Notes: generated by a model from the sequence alone, not told the origin. DNA of 64,000 nt from Mesorhizobium sp. AR07 (GCF_024746815.1 NZ_CP080525.1:3590501-3654500); one strand, 5' to 3'. Numbered from the stretch's first letter, positions 41,522 to 51,077 are shown. Numbers and translations are program-made.

Positions 41522-42445
41522 TTACGCGGCGAGCGCGACGCCGAGCTGGCGCAGATACGCTTCGGCTTCCTCGACGGTCGCCGGTGGCTTGGTCGGCTCG
41601 AGGCCGATCATGCGGGCGGTGTTGTTGCCGAGGTAATCTTCCAGCGTATCCTCATCGAGGTTGAGGCCCTGCGGGGGCTCGTGGCAGAGGACTTCCAGAA
41701 GGTTGATCCACATGCCCGGCTCGTTCGGCGGCGTATCGGAGCCGAAGAGGATCTTGTGCTTGGGCAGGACCTTGGCGAACTCGACGATGCGCGACTGCAG
41801 GCACCAGCCGGATTCGACGTAGACGCTCGGCGTGTCGAGCGCCATCTGCATCGGCTCGAACACGTAGACGCCGCCGGTCTGCACGCCGAAATGCGCCAGG
41901 ATGAAGTTCACTTCCGGGAACTCGCGGATAATCGGGTAGAACTCGGTGGGGATCGAGTACGGACCGTCGCCGGTGTGCACCTTCACAATCAGGCCGAGCT
42001 CGGCGCACTTCTTCATGGCCGGACGCAGCCAGTCGAGCGCGCGGTCGGGGCGGTAGGCGTGCATGTTCGCCTGCAGCTGCACCATCTTGAAATCGAATTC
42101 CTTGGCGTAGCGTTCGATCTCTTCGGCGCCATTTTGCGTGCCGTAGCGCGGGTTGTAGACGAAACATCCGAGGAAGCGATCCGGATGCTGCGTCACCATT
42201 TTTTCCGTATATGCCATGTACTGGCGGATGGCGGCCTTGCCTTCCAGGTCCATGACCTCGTGGGTGTAGATGGTGTTGCCTTGCGGCGGCTGGATGAAGG
42301 CTTTGTCGATGCGGCGCGGTTTGCCGTTCACGTAGTAGGGGCCGTCCATCATTTTCAGCAGCTTGTCGCCGGTGAACGGCGGCCCGTCGTGGCGCCAAGC
42401 CAGGTCCACCAGATCGGTGGGGTAGCAGCTTAAGTCAATTATCAT
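41522..42445 (-). CDS. Amidohydrolase-2 paralogue lacking the HxH motif
   Basis: 307 residues, similar throughout to the next gene (DRALDWLRPAMKKCAELG is identical). The N terminus reads MIIDLSCYPTDLVDLAW: Ser and Tyr stand where the metal-binding His6 and His8 should be. The later His (VHTGDGPYSIP, LAHFGVQTGG) and Asp (LFGSDTPPNE) remain. It may be a non-catalytic partner, or use a reduced metal site. First gene of the operon. Confidence 0.85.
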   Translation of the reverse strand: MIIDLSCYPTDLVDLAWRHDGPPFTGDKLLKMMDGPYYVNGKPRRIDKAFIQPPQGNTIYTHEVMDLEGKAAIRQYMAYTEKMVTQHPDRFLGCFVYNPRYGTQNGAEEIERYAKEFDFKMVQLQANMHAYRPDRALDWLRPAMKKCAELGLIVKVHTGDGPYSIPTEFYPIIREFPEVNFILAHFGVQTGGVYVFEPMQMALDTPSVYVESGWCLQSRIVEFAKVLPKHKILFGSDTPPNEPGMWINLLEVLCHEPPQGLNLDEDTLEDYLGNNTARMIGLEPTKPPATVEEAEAYLRQLGVALAA

Positions 42446-42844
42446 AGGGTTCTCCTGTCGTAGAGGGTCCGGTCGAGGGGCCGCGCGTTGAACGCCATGC
42501 CGGCCGAAGCCGGGCGTGGTCCGCGATCCTAGGAAATGCCGATGACGGAGAAGAACGGCCGGTGCGGAGGACCCGACATGGGCACAAACCGACAGGTGTT
42601 CGTTTCGTAGTCAGCATCGACATCGCGGCCTCATCTTCCAAGAGACGGTGAGCAATTGTCGGTGCTTCTACTCGCCCGTGAAGGAACCATAACGAGAACG
42701 CTGCGTCAATAGGAAACTCAGTCTAACGTATTATTTTTAAAAGGTTTTCTGGAAAAACTGCAAGGACAGCCGGCGCGCTGGGAGCGCGCTCGGGTGGGTC
42801 AGACGGAGGACTTATGCAGGCGTCCTGCAACGACGGGAGCGCCG
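42446..42844. other. Gap between the two leftward operons
   Basis: Holds the promoter region of the amidohydrolase operon (an AT-rich stretch near 42720-42750) and the hairpin after the GTPase gene. No frame is supported. Confidence 0.4.
42772..42790 (-). terminator. GC hairpin after the CobW-type gene
   Basis: GCGCGCT pairs perfectly with AGCGCGC around a three-base loop, 55 bases after the stop of the GTPase gene. The T tract is weak (TGTCCTTGCAG, then TTTTT further on). Confidence 0.4.
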
Positions 42845-43960
42845 CTAGGCCGCCAAGCACGCGCGCAACTTTCTGTCTATGCTGTCACGGTCGAGATTGC
42901 GGCCGATGAAGACGAACTTCGACTTCCGCGTGTCCTCACCCCAGCTGTGATCCGGGCGGAAATCGACCAGCTTGTGCACCGCCTGGAGCACGAAGAAGCG
43001 CTCGTCATTGGCGACGGAGACGATCCCCTTGGTGCGGAAAATGTCATCGCCGCGCTCGCCGAGATAATCCTTCAGGAAGGTGGCGAGCTTCTCGCCGTCG
43101 AAGGATTTCGGATAGACGAAGGAGTGAGATTTCACCGTCGCGTCGTGCTGGTGTGGCCGGCGGGCCGGCTCCTGGGCGTGACCATGCTCATGGCCATGGT
43201 GGTGATGCGCATGGTCCGGGTGGTCGCAGGTCGCGTCGTGGCAATGATGCGCGTCGTGGTCGTCGTCCATGTCGATGTCGAGGATTTCCGCCCGCTCGCG
43301 CACGTAGGACGGCCGGAAGCCGTTGACGCCGAGGATGTTGGAGAGGTCGACGACGCCGTAGCTGGACCGCAGGATCGGCGCGGTCTGGTTGAGCTTGCGC
43401 AGCGAGCTCTCCAGCGAGCCTAGCGCCTCCTCGCCGGCAAGGTCGATCTTGTTGATGATGATGCGGTCGGCGGCGACGATCTGGTTGACCGCCTGGTTGT
43501 CGCTGCCGTCCAGCACCGGGTCGTAGAGGTGCTGGTCGATGTGCTTGGCGTCCACCAGCGTCACGACGGCGTCCAGTTCGACCTGGTCGGCGACGCTGCG
43601 GTCCACGAAGAAGGCGGTGGCGACGGGCGTCGGGTCCGCAAGGCCGGAAGTCTCGACGATGATGTGGTCGAACTTGTCCTTGTGGCTCAAGAGCTTCTTC
43701 ATCACGTCGATGAGGTCGTTGCGCACGTCGACGAAGCAGCAGATGCAACCGTTCTGCATCTGGAAGATCTCCTCGTCCGAGGCGAGCACGAGATCGCTGT
43801 CGACGTCCACCTCGCCGAACTCGTTCTCGATCACCGCGATCCGGTGGCCGTGGCGTTCGGTAAGGATGTAGTTGAGCAGAGTGGTCTTTCCCGATCCGAG
43901 GAACCCCGTGAGGATCGTGATCGGGAGTTTCTGGCTCACAGGTTCGATATGCATGTTCAT
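42845..43960 (-). CDS. CobW/COG0523-family metallochaperone GTPase with His-rich loop
   Basis: 371 residues. Walker A LTGFLGSGKTTLLNYIL (about 18-34), the metal motif GCICC at about 72-76, ETSGLADPTP, NKIDLAGEEA (GTP base binding), and a loop at about 238-280 packed with His and Asp (HAHHHHGHEHGH). The C-terminal domain starts VKSHSFVYPKSF. Start overlaps the hydroxylase stop by four bases (ATGA), so it belongs to that operon. Such GTPases deliver or insert zinc or other metals; here it may serve one of the cluster's metal-dependent amidohydrolases. Confidence 0.9.
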   Translation of the reverse strand: MNMHIEPVSQKLPITILTGFLGSGKTTLLNYILTERHGHRIAVIENEFGEVDVDSDLVLASDEEIFQMQNGCICCFVDVRNDLIDVMKKLLSHKDKFDHIIVETSGLADPTPVATAFFVDRSVADQVELDAVVTLVDAKHIDQHLYDPVLDGSDNQAVNQIVAADRIIINKIDLAGEEALGSLESSLRKLNQTAPILRSSYGVVDLSNILGVNGFRPSYVRERAEILDIDMDDDHDAHHCHDATCDHPDHAHHHHGHEHGHAQEPARRPHQHDATVKSHSFVYPKSFDGEKLATFLKDYLGERGDDIFRTKGIVSVANDERFFVLQAVHKLVDFRPDHSWGEDTRKSKFVFIGRNLDRDSIDRKLRACLAA

Positions 43961-46263
43961 GCGCCCTTCTCTCTCAAGGCTTTCAGGATGTCTTCCGGTG
44001 TGATCGGATAGTGGCGGAAACGCACGCCGATGGCGTCGTGGATGGCGTTTGCGATGGCCGGGCCGATGGCGATGATCGGATCCTCGCCGACGCCCTTCGC
44101 GCCCCAGGGGCCGCCCGGATCGGGTGCGGCTTCGAGGATGATCGTCTCGATCTCCGGCATGTCCATCGACAGCGGCATCTTGTAGTCGACAAGGCCGGCA
44201 TTCAGCGACCGGCCGGTCGTCTTGTCGATCAGATAATCCTCGGTCAGCGTGTGGCCGATGCCTTGCTGGATGCCGCCTTCTATCTGCCCTTGTGCGGCGA
44301 TCGGGTGGATGACCCGCCCGACATCATGCACCGGTATGACGCGCTTGACCTCGACGATGCCGGTTTCCGTATCGACATGCACCTCGGCGAAATGTGCGGC
44401 GAAGGAATAGGATTTCGTCGGCTCGTAGGTGCCGTTCGCGACGATGTTAGCGGCGGGAATGCCGCGCGAAGGCCCCATCGCCTCGGCGACCGTCATGAAG
44501 CGGCCTGGTTCGGCGATGACGAAGGCCTTGCCTTCGCTGAGATCCACATCGGCGGGCGAGACTTGCAGCTTCATCGCCGCCCGTTCGAGAACGGCGGCGC
44601 GGACTTTGCCGGCGGCAATCTTGGCGGCAGTGCCGACGAGATAGGTCGTGTGGCTGGCGAAGGCGCCGATGTCCCACGGCACCACGTCCGTATCGCCATG
44701 GATGGTGCCGACATCCTCAAAGCGCACGCCGAGTTCTTCCGCGACAATCTGCGCCAGCGCGGTGTGCGCGCCGGTGCCGAGGCCGGCAGCGCCGGTGAGC
44801 AGCGTCACCGTGCCGTCCTCGTTGACCTTCACGGTGGCATTGCCCTGCTCCTTGATGCCCGGATAGGCGGACGAGCCATGCATTTCGCAGCCGATGCCCC
44901 AGCCGTTGCGGATATGCGGTCGCTTGGGGTCCGGCGTGCGGTCACGGTTGCGCAGCGCCTTCCAGCCGATCGTCTCAACGCCGTGCTGGATGCAGATTTC
45001 CAGCCCGTGCCCGAGGATCGGATGGCCCGACGGCGCGATATCGCCCGCGCGGACCGCGTTCTTCAGCTTCAGCTCCGCCGGGTCCATGCCCAGTCGTTCG
45101 GCCGCCTCGTCCATCTGGATGTCAAGCGCATAATAGCTCTGCACCACGCCATAACCGCGGAAGGCACCGTTGATCGGCGTGTTGGTATAGACGCAGCGCC
45201 CCTCCAGCCGCACGTTCTCGCAACGGTAGAGCGAGGTGGCGGCATTGGTGCCGACGATCGTCACCCCCGGACCGTGCGAGCCGTATGCGCCGGAATCGTA
45301 GACGAGCTTCATGTCGCGCGCGACGAGGGTGCCGTCATTGCGGAAACCCTGTTTCAGCCAGATCTTACAGGGGTGGCGCGAGCGGCCGGCAACGAAGGTC
45401 TCGTGGCGGGTGAATTCCATCTTCAGCGGCCGGCGCGTCTCCTTTGCGAGCAGCGCGCAGAGGAATTCGTGTTGGAACAGATCCTGCTTAGCGCCGAAGC
45501 CGCCGCCCATGTGGTCGACGAGCACGCGCACCTTGGTAAGCGGCAGGCCCAGCACCTCGGCAAGGATGCCGCGCACCATGAAGGAGGTCTGGGTGGAGGT
45601 CCAGAAGGTGAGCTTGTTCGAGCCGTCCCAGTCCGCGATGCAGACATTCGGCTCCATATAGGCCGGATGCGGCCGCCCGCCGGAAAATTCGCCTTCGAGC
45701 ACGAAATCCGCCTGGGCAAAGCCGACTTCCACATCGCCGCGATTGACCCGCACCGGATCGAGCACCAGGTTGCCGCCCGGCCCGACGTCGTGGATCAGCG
45801 GCGCACCCGGCCGGGCCGCGTCTTCGGGCTCGAAGACGGCCGGCAAGGGCTCGTATTCCACCTCGATGAGATCCAGCGCCTCGTCGGCGATCTCATCGCT
45901 GATCGCGGCAACGGCGGCAACGCCCTCGCCCCAGAACCGCACGCGGTCGTCGAGGATATACTGGTCCTTCGTGCAGGAGGCCGAGCGCGGATGCGGCGAG
46001 CCGTAATGCAGCACGCGCGGCACATTCTCGTGCGTCAGGATCGCCTTGACGCCGGGATAGGCGAGCGCCTTGCTGACGTCGATGCTCTTGATGCGCGCAT
46101 GGGCAATGGCCGCGCGCTTGATCTTGCCGTGCAGCATGCCGGGCAACTTGACGTCGCCGGTATACTGCGCCTCGCCGGTCACCTTTTCAAGCACATCGTC
46201 GCGCCTAACGCTCTTGCCGACGATCTTGAAGTCGCGCTTCTCGATAGGGGTCGTCATGTTCAT
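43957..46263 (-). CDS. Molybdenum hydroxylase large (MoCo) subunit, xanthine dehydrogenase family
   Basis: 768 residues from ATG 46263 (MNMTTPIEKRDFKIVGKSV), overlapping the preceding FeS gene by ATGA. DVLEKVTGEAQYTGDVKLPG opens the domain; GGGFGAKQDLFQHEF, INGAFRGYG and the active-site Glu in GAKGVGEDP are the MoCo-binding and catalytic elements. It binds molybdopterin-cytosine-dinucleotide-type cofactor and hydroxylates N-heterocycles or aldehydes next to nitrogen or carbonyl. No subfamily assigned; whether the substrate is a purine is open. Confidence 0.9.
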   Translation of the reverse strand: MNMTTPIEKRDFKIVGKSVRRDDVLEKVTGEAQYTGDVKLPGMLHGKIKRAAIAHARIKSIDVSKALAYPGVKAILTHENVPRVLHYGSPHPRSASCTKDQYILDDRVRFWGEGVAAVAAISDEIADEALDLIEVEYEPLPAVFEPEDAARPGAPLIHDVGPGGNLVLDPVRVNRGDVEVGFAQADFVLEGEFSGGRPHPAYMEPNVCIADWDGSNKLTFWTSTQTSFMVRGILAEVLGLPLTKVRVLVDHMGGGFGAKQDLFQHEFLCALLAKETRRPLKMEFTRHETFVAGRSRHPCKIWLKQGFRNDGTLVARDMKLVYDSGAYGSHGPGVTIVGTNAATSLYRCENVRLEGRCVYTNTPINGAFRGYGVVQSYYALDIQMDEAAERLGMDPAELKLKNAVRAGDIAPSGHPILGHGLEICIQHGVETIGWKALRNRDRTPDPKRPHIRNGWGIGCEMHGSSAYPGIKEQGNATVKVNEDGTVTLLTGAAGLGTGAHTALAQIVAEELGVRFEDVGTIHGDTDVVPWDIGAFASHTTYLVGTAAKIAAGKVRAAVLERAAMKLQVSPADVDLSEGKAFVIAEPGRFMTVAEAMGPSRGIPAANIVANGTYEPTKSYSFAAHFAEVHVDTETGIVEVKRVIPVHDVGRVIHPIAAQGQIEGGIQQGIGHTLTEDYLIDKTTGRSLNAGLVDYKMPLSMDMPEIETIILEAAPDPGGPWGAKGVGEDPIIAIGPAIANAIHDAIGVRFRHYPITPEDILKALREKGA

Positions 46264-46742
46264 GATCTTGCTGCCTCCATCTCGCGCGCGGCGGATTTGA
46301 TCGCGTCGAAAATCTTGGTGTAGCCGGTGCAGCGGCAGATATTGCCGCTGAGCCCGAAGCGGATTTCCTCGTCGCTCGGGCGCGGATTGTCGTCGAGCAG
46401 CTTCTTGGCCATCATCAGGATGCCCGGCGTGCAGAAACCGCATTGCGAAGCCCCATGCCGCATGAAGGCATCCTGCAAGGGATGCAGCGTGTCGACGCCC
46501 GGCTGAAGCCCCTCGACGGTCTCGACCGAGCAGCCTTCCGCCTCGACGGCTAGCATCAGGCAGGCATTGATCGGCTCGCCATCGACAAGCACGGTGCAGG
46601 CGCCGCAATCGCCGACGTCGCAGCCCTTCTTGGTGCCTGTGAGGCCAACGTCGTCGCGCAGCGCGTCGAGCAGCGAGCGGCAGCCATCGACCGCCATCTC
46701 GCGCGCCTCGCCGTTGACGGTGAATTCGACGATCCGTTTCAT
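46260..46742 (-). CDS. Molybdenum hydroxylase small [2Fe-2S] subunit
   Basis: 160 residues from ATG 46742, overlapping the FAD-subunit stop by ATGA. GTKKGCDVGDCGACTVLV binds one [2Fe-2S] cluster; ASQCGFCTPGILMMAKKLL and GNICRCTGYTKIFDAI bind the second. Carries electrons from MoCo to FAD. Confidence 0.93.
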   Translation of the reverse strand: MKRIVEFTVNGEAREMAVDGCRSLLDALRDDVGLTGTKKGCDVGDCGACTVLVDGEPINACLMLAVEAEGCSVETVEGLQPGVDTLHPLQDAFMRHGASQCGFCTPGILMMAKKLLDDNPRPSDEEIRFGLSGNICRCTGYTKIFDAIKSAAREMEAARS

Positions 46743-47602
46743 GCGAAAGCCTCCAATGCCTGTCTGATGGCGCGGCCCGTCAGCACGCCGACCATGTCGC
46801 GGCGATAGTCGGCGCTGGCGCGCACGTTGCTGATCGGCGAGCACTCCTCCATCGCCTTGTTCGCTGCGTTTTTGACCGTTGCCGCATCGAGCACCGTGCC
46901 GCGCAACATGTTTTCCGCTTCTGGGGCACGCAGCACGGTCGCGCCCACGGCGCCGAGCGCAATACGGATGTCGTTGCACACGCCGTCCTCCATCGTGAGG
47001 CTGACGGCGACGCCGACCGTGGAGAGTTCCATCGCCTTGCGGCGGCCATGTTTCAGATAGGCCTTGCCGCTGTTTTCGAGCGCCGGCGGCACGGTGATGC
47101 CAGTAACGATCTCGCCCTTTGCGAGCACGCTCTTGCCAGGGCCAGTGAAGAATTCCGACAGCGCGATGACCCGCATGTTGGTGCGGCTGTAGATGTGCAC
47201 CAAGGCGCCGTCCGCGATCAGCGGTGGGATCGTGTCCGCCGAGGGCGAGGCGCGACAGATATTGCCGACGACGGTGGCGCGGTTGCGAACCTGGATGGAG
47301 CCGAGCGAAGCGAGCGCGGCTCGAAGGTTCGGATAGCGCGAGCGCACCAGCGGCAGACGTTCCAGGCGGCCGGCCGTCACCAGGGCACCGAAGCAAAGAC
47401 CACGGGCTTCGTCATAGGTAATATCGGCAAGGCCGCGAATGTGCTTGATGTCGACAACATTGCGCACGCGGCGCAGCCGCTCCCTGATCTCAACCAGAAG
47501 GTCTGTGCCGCCGGCGAACAGAAAGCTGTCGTCGCCAAGCTCGGTAAGAAGGCGGGAGGCATGCTCCAACGTTTCGGCCCGATGGTATTCAAAGCGCCTC
47601 AT
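46739..47602 (-). CDS. Molybdenum hydroxylase FAD subunit
   Basis: 287 residues from ATG 47602 (MRRFEYHRAETLEHASRLL) with AGGAA upstream. FLFAGGTDLLVEIRERLR and ASLGSIQVRNRATVVGNICR are FAD-binding; the C-terminal CO-dehydrogenase flavoprotein domain ends RASADYRRDMVGVLT. Together with the two following genes it forms a three-subunit hydroxylase of XDH/CoxMSL type. Confidence 0.92.
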   Translation of the reverse strand: MRRFEYHRAETLEHASRLLTELGDDSFLFAGGTDLLVEIRERLRRVRNVVDIKHIRGLADITYDEARGLCFGALVTAGRLERLPLVRSRYPNLRAALASLGSIQVRNRATVVGNICRASPSADTIPPLIADGALVHIYSRTNMRVIALSEFFTGPGKSVLAKGEIVTGITVPPALENSGKAYLKHGRRKAMELSTVGVAVSLTMEDGVCNDIRIALGAVGATVLRAPEAENMLRGTVLDAATVKNAANKAMEECSPISNVRASADYRRDMVGVLTGRAIRQALEAFA

Positions 47603-47664
47603 GTCGTTCCTCTTTGTTCGGGGATCCGGCAACGCCACGCCGCCGGACTATGTCGGTCGTTTGT

Positions 47665-49056
47665 TCAGGCGGCGTCGACCGCAGGCGCGCCGTCCTTGAG
47701 TTCGCAGTCCACGGGCTCTTTGGCTGGTACGCCGTTGAAGAGAACGTTGAGAAGCGCTGCCGCGAAGGTGCCGACGAGCACGCCGCTGTGCAGGAATTTT
47801 CCCGCTGCCGCGGGAAGCTGGTCGAAGATGTTGTCCGCGACGATGGGCACCATGGCGAGGCCGACGCTAACCGCCACGATGTACAGATTGCGCCGGTTCA
47901 CGGCGAAATCCACGCTCGACAGGATCTTGACGCCTGTCGCCGAAACCATGCCGAACATCACGATGGCCGCGCCGCCGACCACATAGCTCGGGATCGATGC
48001 GCTGACGAAGGCGACCTTCGGCAGAGAACCGAGCAGGATCAGGATGCCGCCGCCCGTTGCCACCACCCAACGGCTGAGCACGCCGGTGATCTGGAGCAGG
48101 CCGACATTCTGCGCAAAGGTTGTGTAGGTGAAGGTGTTGAGCAGGCCGCCAATGATGTTGCCTATACCGTCGGTACGAAGGCCGCGGGCAAGATCGGCTT
48201 GAGAAATCTTGCGTCCCGCCATGTCGCCGACCGCAAGGAACTGCCCGGTCGATTCGATCATCATGACCGTCATGACAGCACAGAGCGAGAGGATCGACCA
48301 GAACTCGAAGACCGGCCAACCGAACGCAAGGGGATGCATGATGCGCACCCAGTCGGCATCTGCCACGCCGTGGAAATCGACCTTGCCGGCGGCAATCGCG
48401 ATTGCAAAGCCGATGCCGATCCCCATTAGCACCGCGAGATTGGACTGGAAGCCCTTCAGGACGCGTGTGAGCAGCAGGATCGACAGGAGCACGATCGCCG
48501 CGACCGCGAGCGCGAAGGGCGCTCCGTAGGCCGGGTTCGGGATCATTCCGTCCGGGCCTTTGATCATCGGCTGGCCTCCGGCCGCCCAGTTTACGCCGAC
48601 GCGCATGAGCGACAGGCCAATGACCAGCATGACCGTGCCGGTGACGACCGGCGGGAAGAACCGCACCCAGCGCCCGAAAAAAGGCGCGGCCAGCATAGTG
48701 AAAACCCCTGAGGCTATGACGGCCCCGATAACGCCGGGCATGCCCAGTTCCGGATTGGAGCCTGTCGCGATGATCGACGGCACGGCGGTAAAGGAGATGC
48801 CCATCATGATCGGCAGCCGGATGCCGACATTCCAGATGCCGACCGCCTGGATGATGGTCACAAGACCACAACAGAACAGGTCCGCGCTGACAAGCATCGC
48901 GATCTGTTCCTTCGGCAGGTGCAGGGCGCTGCCGACGATGAGCGGCACGGCGACCGCGCCGGCATACATGACGAGAACGTGTTGCAGGCCCAGAGCCAGA
49001 AGGCTCGCGAGGGGATAGATCTTTTCGACAGGATCCGTCGTTGCAGGATTGGGCAT
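47665..49056 (-). CDS. NCS2 family xanthine/uric acid-type permease
   Basis: 463 residues from ATG 49056 with GGAGGAAAG upstream; the longer reading from 49167 is not needed. About 14 membrane helices; QHVLVMYAGAVAVPLIVGSA and FAQNVGLLQITGVLSR (substrate-site Gln and the NCS2 signature) identify the nucleobase:cation symporter-2 family, xanthine/urate branch. It starts the hydroxylase operon and presumably imports its substrate. Divergent from the LysR gene. Confidence 0.9.
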   Translation of the reverse strand: MPNPATTDPVEKIYPLASLLALGLQHVLVMYAGAVAVPLIVGSALHLPKEQIAMLVSADLFCCGLVTIIQAVGIWNVGIRLPIMMGISFTAVPSIIATGSNPELGMPGVIGAVIASGVFTMLAAPFFGRWVRFFPPVVTGTVMLVIGLSLMRVGVNWAAGGQPMIKGPDGMIPNPAYGAPFALAVAAIVLLSILLLTRVLKGFQSNLAVLMGIGIGFAIAIAAGKVDFHGVADADWVRIMHPLAFGWPVFEFWSILSLCAVMTVMMIESTGQFLAVGDMAGRKISQADLARGLRTDGIGNIIGGLLNTFTYTTFAQNVGLLQITGVLSRWVVATGGGILILLGSLPKVAFVSASIPSYVVGGAAIVMFGMVSATGVKILSSVDFAVNRRNLYIVAVSVGLAMVPIVADNIFDQLPAAAGKFLHSGVLVGTFAAALLNVLFNGVPAKEPVDCELKDGAPAVDAA

Positions 49057-49184
49057 TCGCTTTCCTCCCAGCGAATAGTTCCGGCGCGGTAAGGCTTCGT
49101 GGCCTCGTGGTTTTGTCACCGCACGCCTTATGAGGGAGATCATGCGGCTGGCCAAATCAGCAAACAATCGGCATAATCATATTT

Positions 49185-49207
49185 ATTCATCTAATAACTG
49201 AATGAAT
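49185..49207. promoter_or_regulatory. LysR-type operator candidate
   Basis: ATTCAT (49185-49190), 11 bases, ATGAAT (49202-49207): a perfect inverted repeat with the T-N11-A layout of LysR sites. It lies in the divergent gap just before the regulator's start at 49215, suggesting autoregulation and control of the permease operon. Confidence 0.55.
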
Positions 49208-49214
49208 GAGCCGC

Positions 49215-50111
49215 ATGGATATCACGCTGAAGCAGCTTCGGGCGTTCGTCACCGTGGCTAATCTGGGGCAGTTCACATTGGCCGCCGACAAACTTGGCTC
49301 GTCGCAATCGGCGGTAAGCACGCTTGTGCGGCAACTGGAAACGAACCTCAATCTCCGCCTCTTCGACCGGCATACGCGGCTCCTGCGCCTCACCCAGGCG
49401 GGCATGGACATCTTGCCGGTCGCGGCGCGTGCCGTCGCTGATATCGAGGGCCTGGTGGAAAGCTCGCGGGAGCTGAACGCGCTCCGCCGCGGCAAGGTCT
49501 CGGTTGCGGCCGGCACGGTGCAGGCCGCACTCCTTCTCCCGCTGCTGGTCAATGCATTCAACAAGCTGCATCCCGAAATCACGGTCGCCCTGCACGACGT
49601 GGCCGAGAAAGTGGTGCTGGACTATGTCGCCAACGGAACGGCCGATCTCGGCGTCGGCACAGTGCCGGAGGAAGACAATGAACTCATCGGCACCCGGCTG
49701 ACGACCGACGAATTCCTGGTGGTGCTGCATGCCGACGACCCTCTGGTGAGGCTTCCCGAACTTCGCTGGACCGATCTCGCCGACCGCAAACTGATCGGCC
49801 CGCAGCGCGGCAATCCCATTCGCGACCGGCTGGAAAACGAACTGGCGCGCAACGGCATCGTGCTGCCGCTCGACAAGACGATGCAGGAGGTGGCTCTGCC
49901 GTTGACGATCATCGGCATGGTCGAAGCCGGCCTCGGCGTCGCCATCATGACCTCGGCGGTCGTGCGGCTCGCGACTTCGATGGGGCTCGTCGTGCGCACG
50001 CCAACCGAGCCGCACATCAAGCGCGAGGTCAGCCTAATTCAGAAACGGGCCCGCTCCCTTTCCCCGGCAGCTCGGCGTTTTCGCGATTTCCTGCTGAAAT
50101 CCGTCCATTGA
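49215..50111 (+). CDS. LysR-family regulator 1
   Basis: 298 residues from ATG 49215 (MDITLKQLRAFVTVANLGQF); ATG 49206 is an alternative but overlaps the operator. Helix-turn-helix KLGSSQSAVSTLVRQLE at about 28-45, then the effector-binding fold. Sits between the divergent permease operon and the rightward catabolic genes, so it probably controls both. Effector unknown; likely the pathway substrate or an intermediate. Confidence 0.9.
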   Translation: MDITLKQLRAFVTVANLGQFTLAADKLGSSQSAVSTLVRQLETNLNLRLFDRHTRLLRLTQAGMDILPVAARAVADIEGLVESSRELNALRRGKVSVAAGTVQAALLLPLLVNAFNKLHPEITVALHDVAEKVVLDYVANGTADLGVGTVPEEDNELIGTRLTTDEFLVVLHADDPLVRLPELRWTDLADRKLIGPQRGNPIRDRLENELARNGIVLPLDKTMQEVALPLTIIGMVEAGLGVAIMTSAVVRLATSMGLVVRTPTEPHIKREVSLIQKRARSLSPAARRFRDFLLKSVH

Positions 50112-50275
50112 CCCGGCAAAAAGTTCGGCGCTATCTGATGGCGCTGCTGGACCGCGCGAGGCGCGGGCAGGCAGGGCGCAGGAAGGCCGTCTGGCTTTTG
50201 CTGTGCGCGGCCGGCCGGTGCCCACGCGCTGCCCGGCTAGCCGCCGCTCCCAGCCACATCAGACCAGGAGCACCC

Positions 50276-51077
50276 ATGGCCCACTCCCTGAATGACCGTG
50301 CCCGCCGTTCGCATGATTCCGCCCGGCCCAACCGTCCCGACCTTTTCACCGATGCCATCCGGATCGCAAGGGAAGACCTTGCCGCCTGCTTCCGCATGGC
50401 AGCGCGCAACGGCTTCGAGGAAGGCATCTGCAATCACTTTTCCGCGGTCGAGCCCGGACATGACGATCTCTTCATCGTCAACCCTTACGGCCATGCTTTC
50501 CGCGAACTGACAGCCTCCAGGCTCCTCATCTGCGATTTTCAACGGCGGCGTCGTCGAGGGCGATGGCGAGCCGGGGGCGACAGCCTTCCACATCCATGCC
50601 GAAATCCACCGCCGCCTACCGCGCGCCAAGGTCGCCTTCCACACGCATATGCCTTATGCGACCGCGCTCTCCATGACCGACGGACCGCCGCTGATCTGGG
50701 CCGGGCAGACCGCACTGAAATTCTACGGCCGCACCGTCGTCGACGAGAACTACAACGGGCTTGCGCTTGATCGCAGTGAGGGCGCGCGCATCGCTGGGAC
50801 GGTGGGCGATGCGAATATCCTGTTCATGAAACATCATGGCGTGCTGGTGCTGGCGCCCACCATCGCCGAGGCCTGGGACGACCTCTACTACCTCGAACGG
50901 GCCGCCCAGGTGCAGGTCCTCGCCATGTCTACGGGCCGCAACGTTTCGCCGGTCGATCCAGCCGTCGCGGAAGCCGCCTACCGGCAGATGCGCGAGGGCG
51001 ACGCCGACTCCGCCAGGGCCCATCTCGCCGCTATCCGGCGACAGCTCGATGCGGAAGAACCGCAATATCGGCACTGA
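50276..51077 (+). pseudogene. Class II aldolase/adducin-family gene with one-base frameshift
   Basis: Begins ATG 50276 after AGGAG: SHDSARPNRPDLFTDAIR, EGICNHFSAVEPGHDD, then LLICDF. At the TTTT run at about 50536-50539 one extra T puts the rest out of frame; it continues as NGGVVEGDGEPGATAFHIHA, FHTHMPYATAL (metal His pair), MKHHGVLVLAP (metal His), ending RRQLDAEEPQYRH. With the T removed the protein is 266 residues with a complete zinc site. Such enzymes are aldolases, dehydratases or decarboxylases. A homopolymer sequencing error is possible. Confidence 0.8.

Noticed and set aside
40574..42433. 619-codon open frame on the plus strand
   Set aside because: It is antisense to both amidohydrolase genes; long antisense frames are expected at this GC content and its translation has no domain.
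44011..46323. 770-codon open frame on the plus strand
   Set aside because: Antisense shadow of the molybdenum hydroxylase large subunit, His/Arg/Ala-rich without motifs.
46260..47396. Single long frame covering the FeS subunit and part of the FAD subunit
   Set aside because: The first part is out of frame with the true FAD subunit; start at 46742 fits the family and the ATGA overlap.
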